Shown: positions 15,967-25,500 of the stretch, in pieces
Position numbering within the stretch: the first letter of the stretch is position 1
How the letters are laid out: every line of letters starts with the position of its first letter
From: Pseudomonadota bacterium
GTDB taxonomy: Bacteria; Cyanobacteriota; Vampirovibrionia; Obscuribacterales; Obscuribacteraceae
DNA: 51,437 nucleotides
Reading direction: 5' to 3'
NCBI GenBank assembly: GCA_021325555.1
Contig: JAJPGY010000024.1
Location: 1 to 51,437 of the forward strand
Made by a program: the position numbers and the translations under genes
The notes under the pieces: generated by a model
What the model was told of the DNA's origin: nothing
Seen by the model: only the letters and a program-made list of their open reading frames with translations
Databases searched by the model: none

Positions 15967-17541
15967 CTAAGAAGGACGCAGCCGCCGGACCAGCATCTGC
16001 ACCTCCTCCAGGCGGAGCGCCGTGCAGATAAGCGCATAGGTGCCCAGGCCGAGCGCGGAGGAAACCGAGACCGAAACTAGCAGCTTCCAAAACGGCCCGA
16101 GCTCCAGGTGGGATGCCAGCCAGCCGCTGCTGGTAAAGGCAAGGGCGCCGCAGGCCGCCGATGCCAGAAGCATGACCGAAACCGGCTTCACCAGGCGGCC
16201 GAGACCGAGGGCGCCTATCTTCCGGCGCAGGAAATAAGCAAGCAGGCTGAGGTTGAAGATCGTGATCAGCGTCGTCGCCAGCGAGATGCCGCCGACGCCG
16301 AGCGGGCCGACCAGGGACCAGTCGAGAATCGCCTTGACGAAGATGGCGGTCAGCGCCACGTGATAAGGCGTGGTCGAGTCCTGGTGCGCGTAGAAAACCC
16401 GGGTGATCAGATCGCGGGCCACGTAAAAGAAGATTGACGGCACCATGAACAGAAGAGCGGCAGTGACCAGGGCGGTGGAAGATGTGGTGAACTGCCCGCG
16501 CTGAAAGAGCAGCTGAATGATCGGGCCAGCCAAGGCCAGCAGCAGGGCCGTCAGCGGCAGAGATAGGAACCAGAGAAAGCGCAGCGCCCGCCGGAGCTCG
16601 CCCTTGAGCGCCTCTGTCTGCCCGGCCGTCACCTGCTCGGTAAAGCGGGGCAGGATCGGCACCAGCATGGCCGTGAGAAGCACGCCCAGGGGAAGCTGGA
16701 TCAGGCGGTTGGCGTTGACGATCGCGGTCCACGCTCCTTCCTGCAGCTGGGAGGTGAAGAAGCAGTCCACATAGACCGTCAGCTGCCCGACCGAGGTGCT
16801 CACCACGGCCGGCCAGAGCATGGCGAAGTAGGCGGCGAGGCCTGGCTGCGGTTTGAGGGTCAGCTGCCACTTCAGGTGGGATCTGGCCACGCCCGGCAGC
16901 TGGGCCACCATCTGGCCGAGCGCGCCCGCCAGCGTGCCGGCGGCCAGGCAGAGCCCGCCGGCCGTGTCCGCGAAGCCGAGCACGGCGACGATGATCGCCA
17001 GGCTGGCGATCGCCGGCGAAAGCGAAGGCCAGAAGAAGCGGCCGTAGACGTTGAGCACGCCATAGGAGACGCCGACCACGCCGGTGATGACCACGATCGG
17101 CAGCATCAGATGCAGCTGCGAGACCGTCTCGCTCCACAGCAGGTGGCGGTACTCGGGGGGATGGCCGGGGGCGGGCGCGATGAGGGACACCAGCTGCGGT
17201 GCCAGCAGCCAGGCGACCAGCGCGATCGCGGCCAGCGCCAGCACGGTGAAAAGGGTGATCTGGGCGACCAGCTTTCCCGTCTCCGGGGATTGCTTGCGCG
17301 GGGTGACGATGGCCACCGTGGCCGAATGGAAGGGCCCGCCCAGCCCGCCGAACAGGACGAGGATGTTGCCGGTCAGAAGGTAGGCGTAGTTGTATGCGTC
17401 GTTGACATGCGAGGTGCCGAAATACTGGAGAACGATTATGTCCCGCGCCAGCCCGGCCAGCTTGGAGAGAACCGTCAAAACAGCTACCAGACCGAAGATC
17501 TTTCCAAGCCCGGGCGACGGCTTGTCCTTTTCAGTCGTCAC
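15967..17541 (-). CDS. murJ: lipid II flippase MurJ
   Basis: Moves lipid II across the cytoplasmic membrane for peptidoglycan synthesis. It has 524 residues with about 14 hydrophobic helices, matching the MOP-superfamily MurJ. Recognisable parts are the N-terminal SKLAGLARDIIVLQYFG (family R-E/D-xxx-A-x-x-FG), PILPRFTEQ in the middle, LLFQRGQFTTSST, and the helix with RVFYAHQDSTTPY. The start is GTG 17541, overlapping the end of the penicillin-binding protein gene by 11 bases, so the two are coupled. murJ directly after ftsI is unusual compared with the standard dcw order, where murE usually follows. Confidence 0.95.
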   Translation of the reverse strand: MTTEKDKPSPGLGKIFGLVAVLTVLSKLAGLARDIIVLQYFGTSHVNDAYNYAYLLTGNILVLFGGLGGPFHSATVAIVTPRKQSPETGKLVAQITLFTVLALAAIALVAWLLAPQLVSLIAPAPGHPPEYRHLLWSETVSQLHLMLPIVVITGVVGVSYGVLNVYGRFFWPSLSPAIASLAIIVAVLGFADTAGGLCLAAGTLAGALGQMVAQLPGVARSHLKWQLTLKPQPGLAAYFAMLWPAVVSTSVGQLTVYVDCFFTSQLQEGAWTAIVNANRLIQLPLGVLLTAMLVPILPRFTEQVTAGQTEALKGELRRALRFLWFLSLPLTALLLALAGPIIQLLFQRGQFTTSSTALVTAALLFMVPSIFFYVARDLITRVFYAHQDSTTPYHVALTAIFVKAILDWSLVGPLGVGGISLATTLITIFNLSLLAYFLRRKIGALGLGRLVKPVSVMLLASAACGALAFTSSGWLASHLELGPFWKLLVSVSVSSALGLGTYALICTALRLEEVQMLVRRLRPS

Positions 17542-19387
17542 TCTTGGGATCCCTTGGCTGGGTTTCGCTGGCGTACATCAGGGATGGTGCCTGGAAATTC
17601 TTCGGCTTGCCGCTTTTCGGATCCAGCTCCACCTGCTTCGTGGGAGCGATGCCCAGATAGCGGGCGGCCTCCACGCAGATGGCGTTGAAGACCGGCCCGG
17701 CCACCGTGTTGCCCCAGCGCCCGTCGGTCTGCGGGCTGTCTATGACCACCAGGCAGAGGAGCTGCGGGTTGTCGGCCGGCAGGAAGCCCACGAAGGAGGC
17801 GACCGTCTGCCCGGCCATGTAGCCCCGGCCGCCGGCGATGGACTTCTGCGCCGTGCCGGTCTTGCCGGCTACCGTGTAGCCGGGCACCTTGCCGGCCAGC
17901 TGCGTGCCCAGGCTGATGTTTTCGGCCAGCAGCCTGGTCACCAGGGCGGCCGTCTCCGGCTTCACCACCTGCTGCTTGGCCGGCTCCGTCCATTTTTCGG
18001 TGACGCCGGTCTTGGGATCGTAGATGCGCCGGATCAGGTGCGGCTGCACCCGCATGCCACCGTTGGCGATGGCATCCACGGCCGCCACCAGTTGCAGCGG
18101 CGTCACCGCCACCGCCCCCTGCCCGAAGCCGGTGGTCGCCTGATCGATCGGTCGCCAGTACTTGGCGTCGAGAAGCAGTCCGGCCGATTCGCCGGGCAGG
18201 TCGATGCCGGTCGGCTGACCGATGCCGAACTCGCGCAGTTTGCCGTGAAACTGCTCGGGGGTCATGGCCAGCCCGACCTGGGCGGCGGCCACGTTGCTGG
18301 AGTGAATGAAGAGGTGCAGGAGGTCGATCGTGCCGTGCCCGCCGTCGTGGTTGTGTACGACGCGGTTGCCGATCTTGAGGGCGCCGCCGTCATAGAAGGT
18401 GGAGCCGGGGTGAATGGCCCCCGTGTCCAGTCCGCAGGCCACGGTGAGGATCTTGAAGGTGGAGCCTGGCTGGTAGACGTCAACCATCGACCAGTTCTTG
18501 GTCACTTCGTAAGGGTACCGGGAGTACTCGTTGGGATCGTAGGTCGGGTAGTTGGCCCAGGACAGGATCTCGCCCGTGTCCGGCTCGACGAGAATGGCCG
18601 TGCCCCGGGAAGCGCGCGCGTGCTGGCACATGGCGTAGAGCTCCTTCTCGGCCAGGTGCTGCAGGTAGTTGTCGATGGTCAGCTCCACCTGCCGGCCCAG
18701 CGGCGGGGTAATCTCCATGATCGGCGCCGCCTCGGACAGCAGGATCGGGCGCCCGCGCCCGTCGAGCTGCGGCTTGGGCACGGCGCCGGTGTCCTTCAAT
18801 AGCGGCTCCTCGGCCTGCTCGACGCCGCCCTGCCCGTGGGTGTCCAGGTTTACGTATCCGAGCAGGTGGGCGGCCAGCTTGCCCTCCGGGTAATGGCGGA
18901 AGGCCCGGGGCACGATGTCTATGCCCGGCCAGTTGAGCGCCTGCAGCTCGTCCACCTCCTCGCGCCCCAGGTGGCGGGCCACGGTCAGCACCGGGTAGCC
19001 GGAGCTGAGCTGCCGGGAGACTTTCTGGTAATCCTGGCCGGTGATCTGGGCCAGTGTCTGGCCCGCCTCGTCGAGCGGCACCTTGAGGAGGTCCGGGTGT
19101 ACGTAGACGTCATAGCGGGTGGTGTCCACGGCCAGCGGCAGCCCGTGCCGGTCCGTGATCGCCCCGCGATGGACGAGCATCTTGTTTTGCTGGCGCTGCA
19201 CGGTCGCCCGCCGCATCAGCGCCGGCCCCCTGACAATCTGGAGGTAGTAGAGGCGGCCGACGATCAGGCAGAGCATGCCGAAAAGCAGGAGCTGCCACAC
19301 CCGCAGCCGCCAGAGCGGGGAGCGGGGTTGCCTGGGGTTTCTGTTGACAAGCCTGCTTGCGGGTGGATCTGTGACCGGTCCAGGCAT
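17531..19387 (-). CDS. ftsI: class B penicillin-binding protein (FtsI/PBP2-like transpeptidase)
   Basis: Cross-links septal peptidoglycan from the periplasmic side. It has 618 residues: a short cytoplasmic tail, one membrane helix (about 30-48), a PBP dimer domain (about 70-230) and the transpeptidase domain. The three active-site motifs are intact: Ser309-TFK, Ser363-SN and Lys509-TGT. The DGRGRP and DNYLQHLAEKEL segments are typical of FtsI/SpoVD. The region after the catalytic domain is short with no PASTA repeats. Placement after rsmH and an ftsL-like gene indicates the division-specific enzyme rather than the elongation PBP2. The start is ATG 19387, and the gene overlaps murJ at its end. 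Confidence 0.95.
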   Translation of the reverse strand: MPGPVTDPPASRLVNRNPRQPRSPLWRLRVWQLLLFGMLCLIVGRLYYLQIVRGPALMRRATVQRQQNKMLVHRGAITDRHGLPLAVDTTRYDVYVHPDLLKVPLDEAGQTLAQITGQDYQKVSRQLSSGYPVLTVARHLGREEVDELQALNWPGIDIVPRAFRHYPEGKLAAHLLGYVNLDTHGQGGVEQAEEPLLKDTGAVPKPQLDGRGRPILLSEAAPIMEITPPLGRQVELTIDNYLQHLAEKELYAMCQHARASRGTAILVEPDTGEILSWANYPTYDPNEYSRYPYEVTKNWSMVDVYQPGSTFKILTVACGLDTGAIHPGSTFYDGGALKIGNRVVHNHDGGHGTIDLLHLFIHSSNVAAAQVGLAMTPEQFHGKLREFGIGQPTGIDLPGESAGLLLDAKYWRPIDQATTGFGQGAVAVTPLQLVAAVDAIANGGMRVQPHLIRRIYDPKTGVTEKWTEPAKQQVVKPETAALVTRLLAENISLGTQLAGKVPGYTVAGKTGTAQKSIAGGRGYMAGQTVASFVGFLPADNPQLLCLVVIDSPQTDGRWGNTVAGPVFNAICVEAARYLGIAPTKQVELDPKSGKPKNFQAPSLMYASETQPRDPKSDD

Positions 19388-19419
19388 GGTGTCTCACTGG
19401 CTTGGCTTGCCGGAAGGGG

Positions 19420-19908
19420 TCAGTAGCCGGCGAGAAGCGGAAGGTGGTGCTTCTGCGGCTGGAACGAGACCAGTGGGTAAGGCCGCACCTCTTTGACTAT
19501 GAGCACCTGCTCGGGCACGCGCAGGCCGAAGCGGCCGAGCACGCTGTCGGCGATGCCCTGGAAGGAGATCACGCGCAGCAGCTGGGCGGACAGCTCCGTG
19601 TTCTGCTCGGACAGCCGCCTGGCCTGCTCCTGCAGCTTGCCGACATCGCTGGCGGCGGCCACGTCGAGCCCGTAGCCGAGGATGGCCACCCCGCACAACG
19701 CGACAAGGGTGGTGCGCAGGGCGCGATTGACGCGCACCAGAAGCCCGGCTCGGCGCCTGGCCCGGGTGGGAATCAGGACAGGCCCGAGCTGTCCGTGGCG
19801 TCCCGGCATGGGCGGGACGCGGACGCGCGCGAGCCGCGTCCCGGGCTGAAGATAATCGATTCGTGCTTCCGGAGCCGAAAGGCTCTTTGCCGGTGCGAGG
19901 CTCTGCAT
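19420..19908 (-). CDS. ftsL: FtsL-like division protein
   Basis: 162 residues with the topology of FtsL/DivIC: a basic cytoplasmic N-terminus (about 1-62, longer than in E. coli), one membrane helix (about 64-86) and a periplasmic coiled coil (KLQEQARRLSEQNTELSAQL, 91-110), then a short C-terminal region with SVLGRFGLRVPEQV, as seen in FtsL proteins of several phyla. Sequence identity is low in this family, so the position between rsmH and ftsI carries much of the weight. Its ribosome binding site (AGGAG) overlaps the TAG stop of rsmH, indicating coupling. It would recruit FtsB-like and FtsQ partners to the septum. Confidence 0.8.
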   Translation of the reverse strand: MQSLAPAKSLSAPEARIDYLQPGTRLARVRVPPMPGRHGQLGPVLIPTRARRRAGLLVRVNRALRTTLVALCGVAILGYGLDVAAASDVGKLQEQARRLSEQNTELSAQLLRVISFQGIADSVLGRFGLRVPEQVLIVKEVRPYPLVSFQPQKHHLPLLAGY

Positions 19909-19916
19909 GTCAACTC

Positions 19917-20870
19917 CTAGGGTTCCTTCTGCCCCGCCCGTAGTTTAGCACTACGACTACGGGGATTGGCAAGCACTTCTTTTTCGTCTGGCAGCACGGG
20001 TTTGCGGGTTATTATCAGCAATTCGGGTCTGTGATTGCACGTGCAGACCGGCTGCCGTGGCGGGCAGATGCAGCCCTGCGCCGCTTTCCTGAAAATTTGC
20101 TTAACCAGGCGATCCTCGAGGCTGTGGAAGGTGATCACCACCAGCCGGGCGCCGGGCGAAAGCAGTTGCAAAGCATCGCGCAGGAATCTCTCCAGGCTGC
20201 CAAGCTCGTCGTTGACCGCAATGCGCAACGCCTGGAAAGTGCGGGTGGCCGGGTGCGAGCTGTCGCGGAAGCCTGGCGCCGCCCGCCGGGGCGCCCTCAG
20301 GCAGCGGGCGACCAGGGCGGCCAGCTCGGTGGTCGTGGCAAGCGGGCGGGCGCTGACGATGGCGCGGGCGATCTTGCGGCTGGCCCGCTCCTCGCCGTAG
20401 CGGAAGATGATGTCGGCCAGCTCTCTTTCCGGAAGCGTGTTGACCAGCCGCTCGGCCGTCAGCGGCGAGCGGGAGTCCATGCGCATGTCCAGCGGCCCTT
20501 CCTTGAGGAAGCTGAAGCCCCGCTCGGGGTTGTCCAGCTGCATGGAGGAGACGCCCAGGTCGGCCAGTATGCCACCGTCTACGGTATCAATGCCCAGGCC
20601 CTGAACGATGCCGGCGATGTCCCGGTAATTGCCGTGGACAAGCCGGGACTGGCCGCCAATCTCTGCGGACAGGGCCGCCAGCGCCCCGGCGTCGCGATCG
20701 ATGCCCACCACTTTCACCCGGCCGCCGGCACGCTTCAGGATCTCGCGCAGGTGACCGCCGGCGCCGGCGGTGGCGTCGACGTAAATCAGTCCGGGCCGCA
20801 CGTTGAGCAGCTCGATCGATTTTTCCAGCATAACCGGGGTATGCCGGCTGCCGGTGGCTCCCTGCGACAC
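19917..20870 (-). CDS. rsmH: 16S rRNA (cytosine-1402-N4) methyltransferase RsmH
   Basis: Methylates C1402 in the P site of 16S rRNA using S-adenosylmethionine. The 317 residues are the usual size. HTPVMLEKS near the start, VDATAGAGGH (31-40, motif I), GILADLGVSSMQLD, FHSLEDRLVKQ and the C-terminal CICPPRQPVCTC segment are all diagnostic. GTG 20870 was chosen because GGAGGG lies six bases upstream and homology starts just after it; the frame remains open to 20906. It is the first gene of the rsmH-ftsL-ftsI-murJ block, the common order at the head of dcw clusters; mraZ is not upstream. Confidence 0.96.
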   Translation of the reverse strand: MSQGATGSRHTPVMLEKSIELLNVRPGLIYVDATAGAGGHLREILKRAGGRVKVVGIDRDAGALAALSAEIGGQSRLVHGNYRDIAGIVQGLGIDTVDGGILADLGVSSMQLDNPERGFSFLKEGPLDMRMDSRSPLTAERLVNTLPERELADIIFRYGEERASRKIARAIVSARPLATTTELAALVARCLRAPRRAAPGFRDSSHPATRTFQALRIAVNDELGSLERFLRDALQLLSPGARLVVITFHSLEDRLVKQIFRKAAQGCICPPRQPVCTCNHRPELLIITRKPVLPDEKEVLANPRSRSAKLRAGQKEP

Positions 20871-20966
20871 TGGCGCCCTCCTGCCTTCCTGCCAGCAAAT
20901 TAGCACACGAAACCGGCCTGCAGCTGCCGGGCCTGCGCCGGCCCAAGCGGGCGCGGAGGATGCCGG

Positions 20967-21428
20967 TCAGCGGTTATGGGAGAGGAAGTCGAAATCCCAG
21001 CAAAGCAGGTAGATGAACTGTACCGTCAAAAGGCCGACCAGGGGCGTCAGCAGGCAGGGGTTGCACCAGTCCGGGCGGCCGGTCCACCAGTGCAGCCAGA
21101 TGGCCAGATTGACGGCCAGCACCGGCAGCAGGCTCAGCAAGACGATCACGGCCAGCTGCCGCGGCGTGGCGGTGGTGCCGGCCCAGTGCCAGCGGAACCC
21201 GTCCCACCAGAAGGTCGGCGCGATCTTCCAGCCGATGCTGCGCGCCGGATAGAGATAGCGCCCGCCCTTGAGCGGCACGAACGTGCGCTTGCAGCCGCTG
21301 CAGCGGAAGGTCTCGCTGAGCCCGAAAGGCTCCATCATCCCGGCGGTGCAGCGCGGGCAGGGATAGCTCTGGGTCAGGCTGATGACCTGCTGGGTGAGAA
21401 AGACATGCTGGGGGGATGGATGGAACAT
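20967..21428 (-). CDS. zinc-ribbon protein with two membrane helices
   Basis: 153 residues, no named family. A zinc ribbon (Cys24-x2-Cys27 and Cys43-x2-Cys46) is followed by a strongly conserved-looking aromatic stretch (GWKIAPTFWWDGFRWHWAG, 66-84) and two hydrophobic helices (about 92-112 and 126-145), ending DFDFLSHNR. The aromatic stretch is remembered from uncharacterised cyanobacterial-lineage proteins, but this is weak evidence. ATG 21428 was chosen because the first conserved residues follow it; the longer frame reads through low-quality sequence. An AT-rich patch (about 21550-21573) lies upstream in otherwise GC-rich DNA. Role unknown; a membrane-anchored metal-binding adaptor is plausible. 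Confidence 0.75.
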   Translation of the reverse strand: MFHPSPQHVFLTQQVISLTQSYPCPRCTAGMMEPFGLSETFRCSGCKRTFVPLKGGRYLYPARSIGWKIAPTFWWDGFRWHWAGTTATPRQLAVIVLLSLLPVLAVNLAIWLHWWTGRPDWCNPCLLTPLVGLLTVQFIYLLCWDFDFLSHNR

Positions 21429-21600
21429 TTCCTGACCCGGTAAATGAGTTTCGATCGTGGCAGCGGCGCCGGTTGGGCGCCGGCCGCAACGCGGCAATCG
21501 AGCCGCCACTGGTTAATTACCCGCCGCAGGAGCCTAAACATCGAGGCGAAGATAAAATTTGCAAAATTTAATGACGCCCGAGCGGCTCGCCCAGCGCCGG

Positions 21601-22437
21601 TCAGGAGAAATAAGGATCGCGGCGGCTGGCGCCCAGGGCGCCCACGGCCAGCATGAGCCGGAAGAGCACAGCGTAGTCCTGGTGCGTGATCTCCAGCTCG
21701 CGATCGCCCCTTCTTAAGACCATCGGCAGCAGCTCGGCGGCATCAGCCATGGCCGGGTCGATCATGGTGATCGAAAGCGTCGACGGGCTGGGCGGGCGGA
21801 ACAGGCGCCAGCCGTCCGGCTCGGCAAGGGCCTGCTCCGCGCCGGCGCGCAGGCGGGACAGAACCTCCTTGTGCGGCGAGCACACTGCCGCGTAGCGCGA
21901 GACCGCCTTTTTCACCGGCAGGCAGGCCACCGGCCCCATTAGCTCGCTGGCCTCGGCGCAGACCGCGTCATCGCCGGTGACCAGCGCCACCGGCACCCCC
22001 ATCCAGCCGGCCAGCGCCGCATTGAGACCGGTCTCGCCGACCGGCTGACCGTTCAAGCGCACCTCGAAAAACACCTGGGCGCGGTAGGTGTGGCTGAGCA
22101 CACCACGCGCGGTGCCGGCCCGGCTGTGGTAGCCGACAAAGCAGGTGGCCGCGACCTGGCTGTCCAGCCCTGACATCATGGAGAACGGCTTCTGCCAGCC
22201 GCTGATCAGCACGGCCTTCGGATTGAGCAGCTCCTGGCGCAGGTTGCGCATGTCCCAGTGCGAGTCGTTGACCAGGATCTCGGTGGCCCCGGCCGACAGC
22301 GCGCCTTCAATGACCGCGTTGGTCTCCTCGTGCATGAGCGTGACTGCCCGCTCGTAACCAGGCTCGCCAGGTTGCGTCTGGCTGGAATGGACGACGCCGT
22401 TTATGCCCTCGAGATCAACCGATATATATACGAGCAT
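21601..22437 (-). CDS. dppA: D-aminopeptidase DppA (peptidase family M55)
   Basis: Zinc peptidase that cleaves D-amino-acid peptides such as D-Ala-D-Ala, used in recycling wall peptides. 278 residues, family length. All known metal ligands are present at the positions of the B. subtilis enzyme: Asp8 and Glu10 in SVDLEG, His60 in NDSHW, His104 in GYHSRAG and a Glu in GETG (about 135), with the nucleophilic-site His116 in SHTYR. GAGGG lies six bases before ATG 22437, and its own promoter is visible upstream. It sits between the giant gene and the zinc-ribbon membrane protein on the same strand. Confidence 0.94.
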   Translation of the reverse strand: MLVYISVDLEGINGVVHSSQTQPGEPGYERAVTLMHEETNAVIEGALSAGATEILVNDSHWDMRNLRQELLNPKAVLISGWQKPFSMMSGLDSQVAATCFVGYHSRAGTARGVLSHTYRAQVFFEVRLNGQPVGETGLNAALAGWMGVPVALVTGDDAVCAEASELMGPVACLPVKKAVSRYAAVCSPHKEVLSRLRAGAEQALAEPDGWRLFRPPSPSTLSITMIDPAMADAAELLPMVLRRGDRELEITHQDYAVLFRLMLAVGALGASRRDPYFS

Positions 22438-22492
22438 CTCCTACCCTCTGCCTTACGGCCAGCCTACTGCCGCTGCTTCCCACTGCGCCCAT

Positions 22493-22522
22493 TCTATATG
22501 AACGGCCGGCGACGACGGTCAA
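22493..22522 (-). promoter_or_regulatory. sigma70-type promoter of dppA
   Basis: On the minus strand TTGACC (22517-22522, 5/6) and TATAGA (22493-22498, 4/6) are separated by 18 bases. The start point would be near 22486, giving a leader of about 50 bases. It means dppA need not depend on transcription through the 20-kb gene upstream. Confidence 0.5.
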
Positions 22523-22571
22523 GACATCCGGCCGCCGGTAGGCAGCCACTGCCGCCGGTGCCGCAAGCGCG

Positions 22572-25500
22572 TCACTGCGCGCTGCCCGTGGTGGCGGACA
22601 AGCCGAAGAGCCATCTGATCGTGTCGACCGTCCGCGCATAAAACGATTGCGCCGCCCGCCCCTGCATCTGGCGCCTGGCCAGGTACGCCCCTTCCCGCAG
22701 GTTCTCCGAGCGGATGGCGGCTATGAGCGGCCGGCCCGTTCTGCTAATCAGGTCTCGCCTTTGCTGCGGCGTCAGATCCGCATAGGCCTGCCTGACCGCC
22801 TGCGCGATCGCCGCCAGCCCGGCTGTGTAGCCGGCTCGCCGGGCGGCGAACTCCTCGCGCGACTGCCGGCGATAGGCCCGCCCGTCGCCGATGCCGGTGG
22901 TGTCGTTCGAGACGTTGTCCGCGAGCTTGACCATCTCCGGGTGATCGGCAAGCGAGCCGCCGCGCCCGGCCGCCGCCTTGCGGTAAGCGGCGGTCCTGTC
23001 CGCGATCAGCCGGGCCAGTTCCGGGTTGCTCGCCAGGGCCGTGTCGTCTATCCGCCATCTCTCGTAAGCGGTCTCGAAGTGGTGCCGCTCGAAGTTGAGC
23101 TCGTTTACCAGCCTTCGGGCATCACCGCCGAAGGCCCTTTCCTGCAAAAGCGGCTTGAACCGCTCCTGCGCCACCAGCAACTCCAGGCTGGCCGAACGGT
23201 CGGCCAGCACCGCGCCCAACGCCTGGCGCAAGAGCTCCCGGCCTTCGGCGCTCAATTTCGCCCGCCTGTTCACCACCCGCTCGCCGGTGGCCTCGTCATA
23301 GGTCCATCGCCGCTCACCGTTGCCGGCATTGGCCAGGACGGAGTCGATCACCCGCTGCCGGTACCCGGCCCGGTCCGCGTTGAAAAGGGCGGTCCGCTCG
23401 ACGGCGCGGGCCATGTGCTGCAGCTCGTGCCGGAAGATCTGCATCGGGCTGTCCCCGGTGATGTTGATCTCGATGCGGTTGGAGTGGTTCAAATAGGCCC
23501 CCTCCCGGTTGCCCTCGACAAGGAGATCGAGCCGCACCGCGCCTTCGGGAATGCCGAGCCTGCTGAACATGCCCGCGGCCCTTGCCTGATCCATGATCAA
23601 CCTGCTCACCACCTGGTATCCCAGCGAGCTCCTGTCGGCGTATGTTGCCCCGAAGATGTCCCTGGTGCCGTCGCGCAGGTGGTAGAGGTCCACCGCCCTG
23701 TTTATCGTCTCATCGGCGGCGCTCCGGCCGTAGGAGTCTATTGCGGCCCTGCGGCTGGCAACCGGATCCGCCGGCGCCTGCGAGCGCAGCGGCCCCGCGC
23801 CGGTGCCGGCGGGCGCCGAAAGGAGGGCTTGCTCGGCGGGCGTCGGCGCGGCGCCGCCGGCTATCTCCATGAGCCGGCTCCAGCTAGTGCCGGCGAACTG
23901 CTCGAAACCAGCCGGCCGCACGGCGCCATTGTCGGCGGTGACAATGCGCAGGACGTCCTGCGCCTGCAGGCGCCTGTAGGCCGCCACCACCTGCGGGTCC
24001 ATCTCGGCCCGCAGGGCCACCACCTCCCGGGGATCGATCGTCTCGTTTCCCCGGCGGAAGCGGTATTCGGAGCCGCGGTCGCCCGGCACCATCTCCACCG
24101 GCTCGCCGCGGGCGGTGCGGAGCACCACCATATGCGGTGGCAATATCTCGTTGCCGGCCCTGAACTGCCCGCCCTCTAAGGTCAGCCGCTCGGCTGTCCG
24201 GTGCGGGTTGATGAAGAGCCTGGAACCCGGCGCGCCGGCCTGCGACAGGAAATCCCGGTCCTGCACGCCGAGCAGCCGGCGGTCCGCCGTCGCCACCGTC
24301 ACCGCGCCCGCCGGCACCGCGGCCCCGTCCTGATTGACGAAGGCTCCCTTTTCCCTGTCGAAGGAAACCGTGTCGGCAGCAACCCTGGCCACCGCCCTGT
24401 CCATGGGGAAGCCCCGGATATCTTCTATCCTCCTGCTCCCGTTTTGCAGGGCGGCAAGGTCCGGCGGTCCGAGCAGAATGCCCTCGGTCCTGCCGTTTCT
24501 CTGCACCTCCCTGTAGACCAGGGTGATGCCGGTTCGGGTACGGAAGGCGATCTCGTCGGCAGGGACCGCCCTGCCCCGGGCGTCGACAAAGCGATTCTCC
24601 CCCGGGCTGTAGGTAAGCTCGGCGGCAGGCAGGGCCGGCGGCAGCTCCTGCTTGACCAGCCGGTCGGAAAAGGTGATCTCCTTGCGGTCCGACCCGCCTT
24701 CTGCGGCATGGTAGGCCCGCCTGGAGGAGGTGGCGTCCCAGACGTCGGCAACTTTCAGGATCCGCGAGATCAGGTTCAGCTGCTCGCCGGCAAAGCCGGT
24801 CGGGTAACCGCCCCCGCCAAAGTTCTCGTGGTGGTGCGCGGCGATCAGGGCAACATCACGGTAGCCCCGGGCATCGGAGACCCCGGTGCGCTCGGCGAGC
24901 ACGAACGAGCTCACCGCATGCCACTGTATGATCGATCGCTCTTCCGGGGTGAGCTGGTCCGTGTTCAGCAGGAGCTCGCGCGATATGGTCAGCTTGCCCA
25001 GATCGTGCAGGATGCCCGCCACCGCAAGCAGATCCAGCTGCTCCGCGGGCAGCCCCATCTCGCGGCCGATAAGCAAGGCCATCTCCGTTACCCGCCGCGT
25101 GTGGGCGGCCGTGCCCGGCTCGTGGGCCTCCAGCTGCCGGAACGCCTCCGCCACCGGCGCGCGAAAGTCCGCCGGCAGCCCCTGCAGATAATCCTCCACC
25201 GGACGGGGCTGCTCGGGATGCAATGCCCGCTCGGCGGCGCGGGCGGCAATGAAATCGTCGACCGGCGAGCCGCGCCGCTTGGCCTCCCGGGACAGCCAGG
25301 AGCGCTCGCCGCTGCCTGTCCACCAGTTGCTTACCCGCTCGATTCCCCGGGCGATGAAGCCTCTTTCCGGCACGAGCAGGTGCTTGAGGCTGTCAGGAAC
25401 GGCCTGGCGCTCCAGAAGCCCGGTCCTCACCAGATCGTTTACGATCGTTCCGCTGTTTGCCGCTTGCGGGCTCAATCTCTCAAGAAGCTGATTGGCGGCT

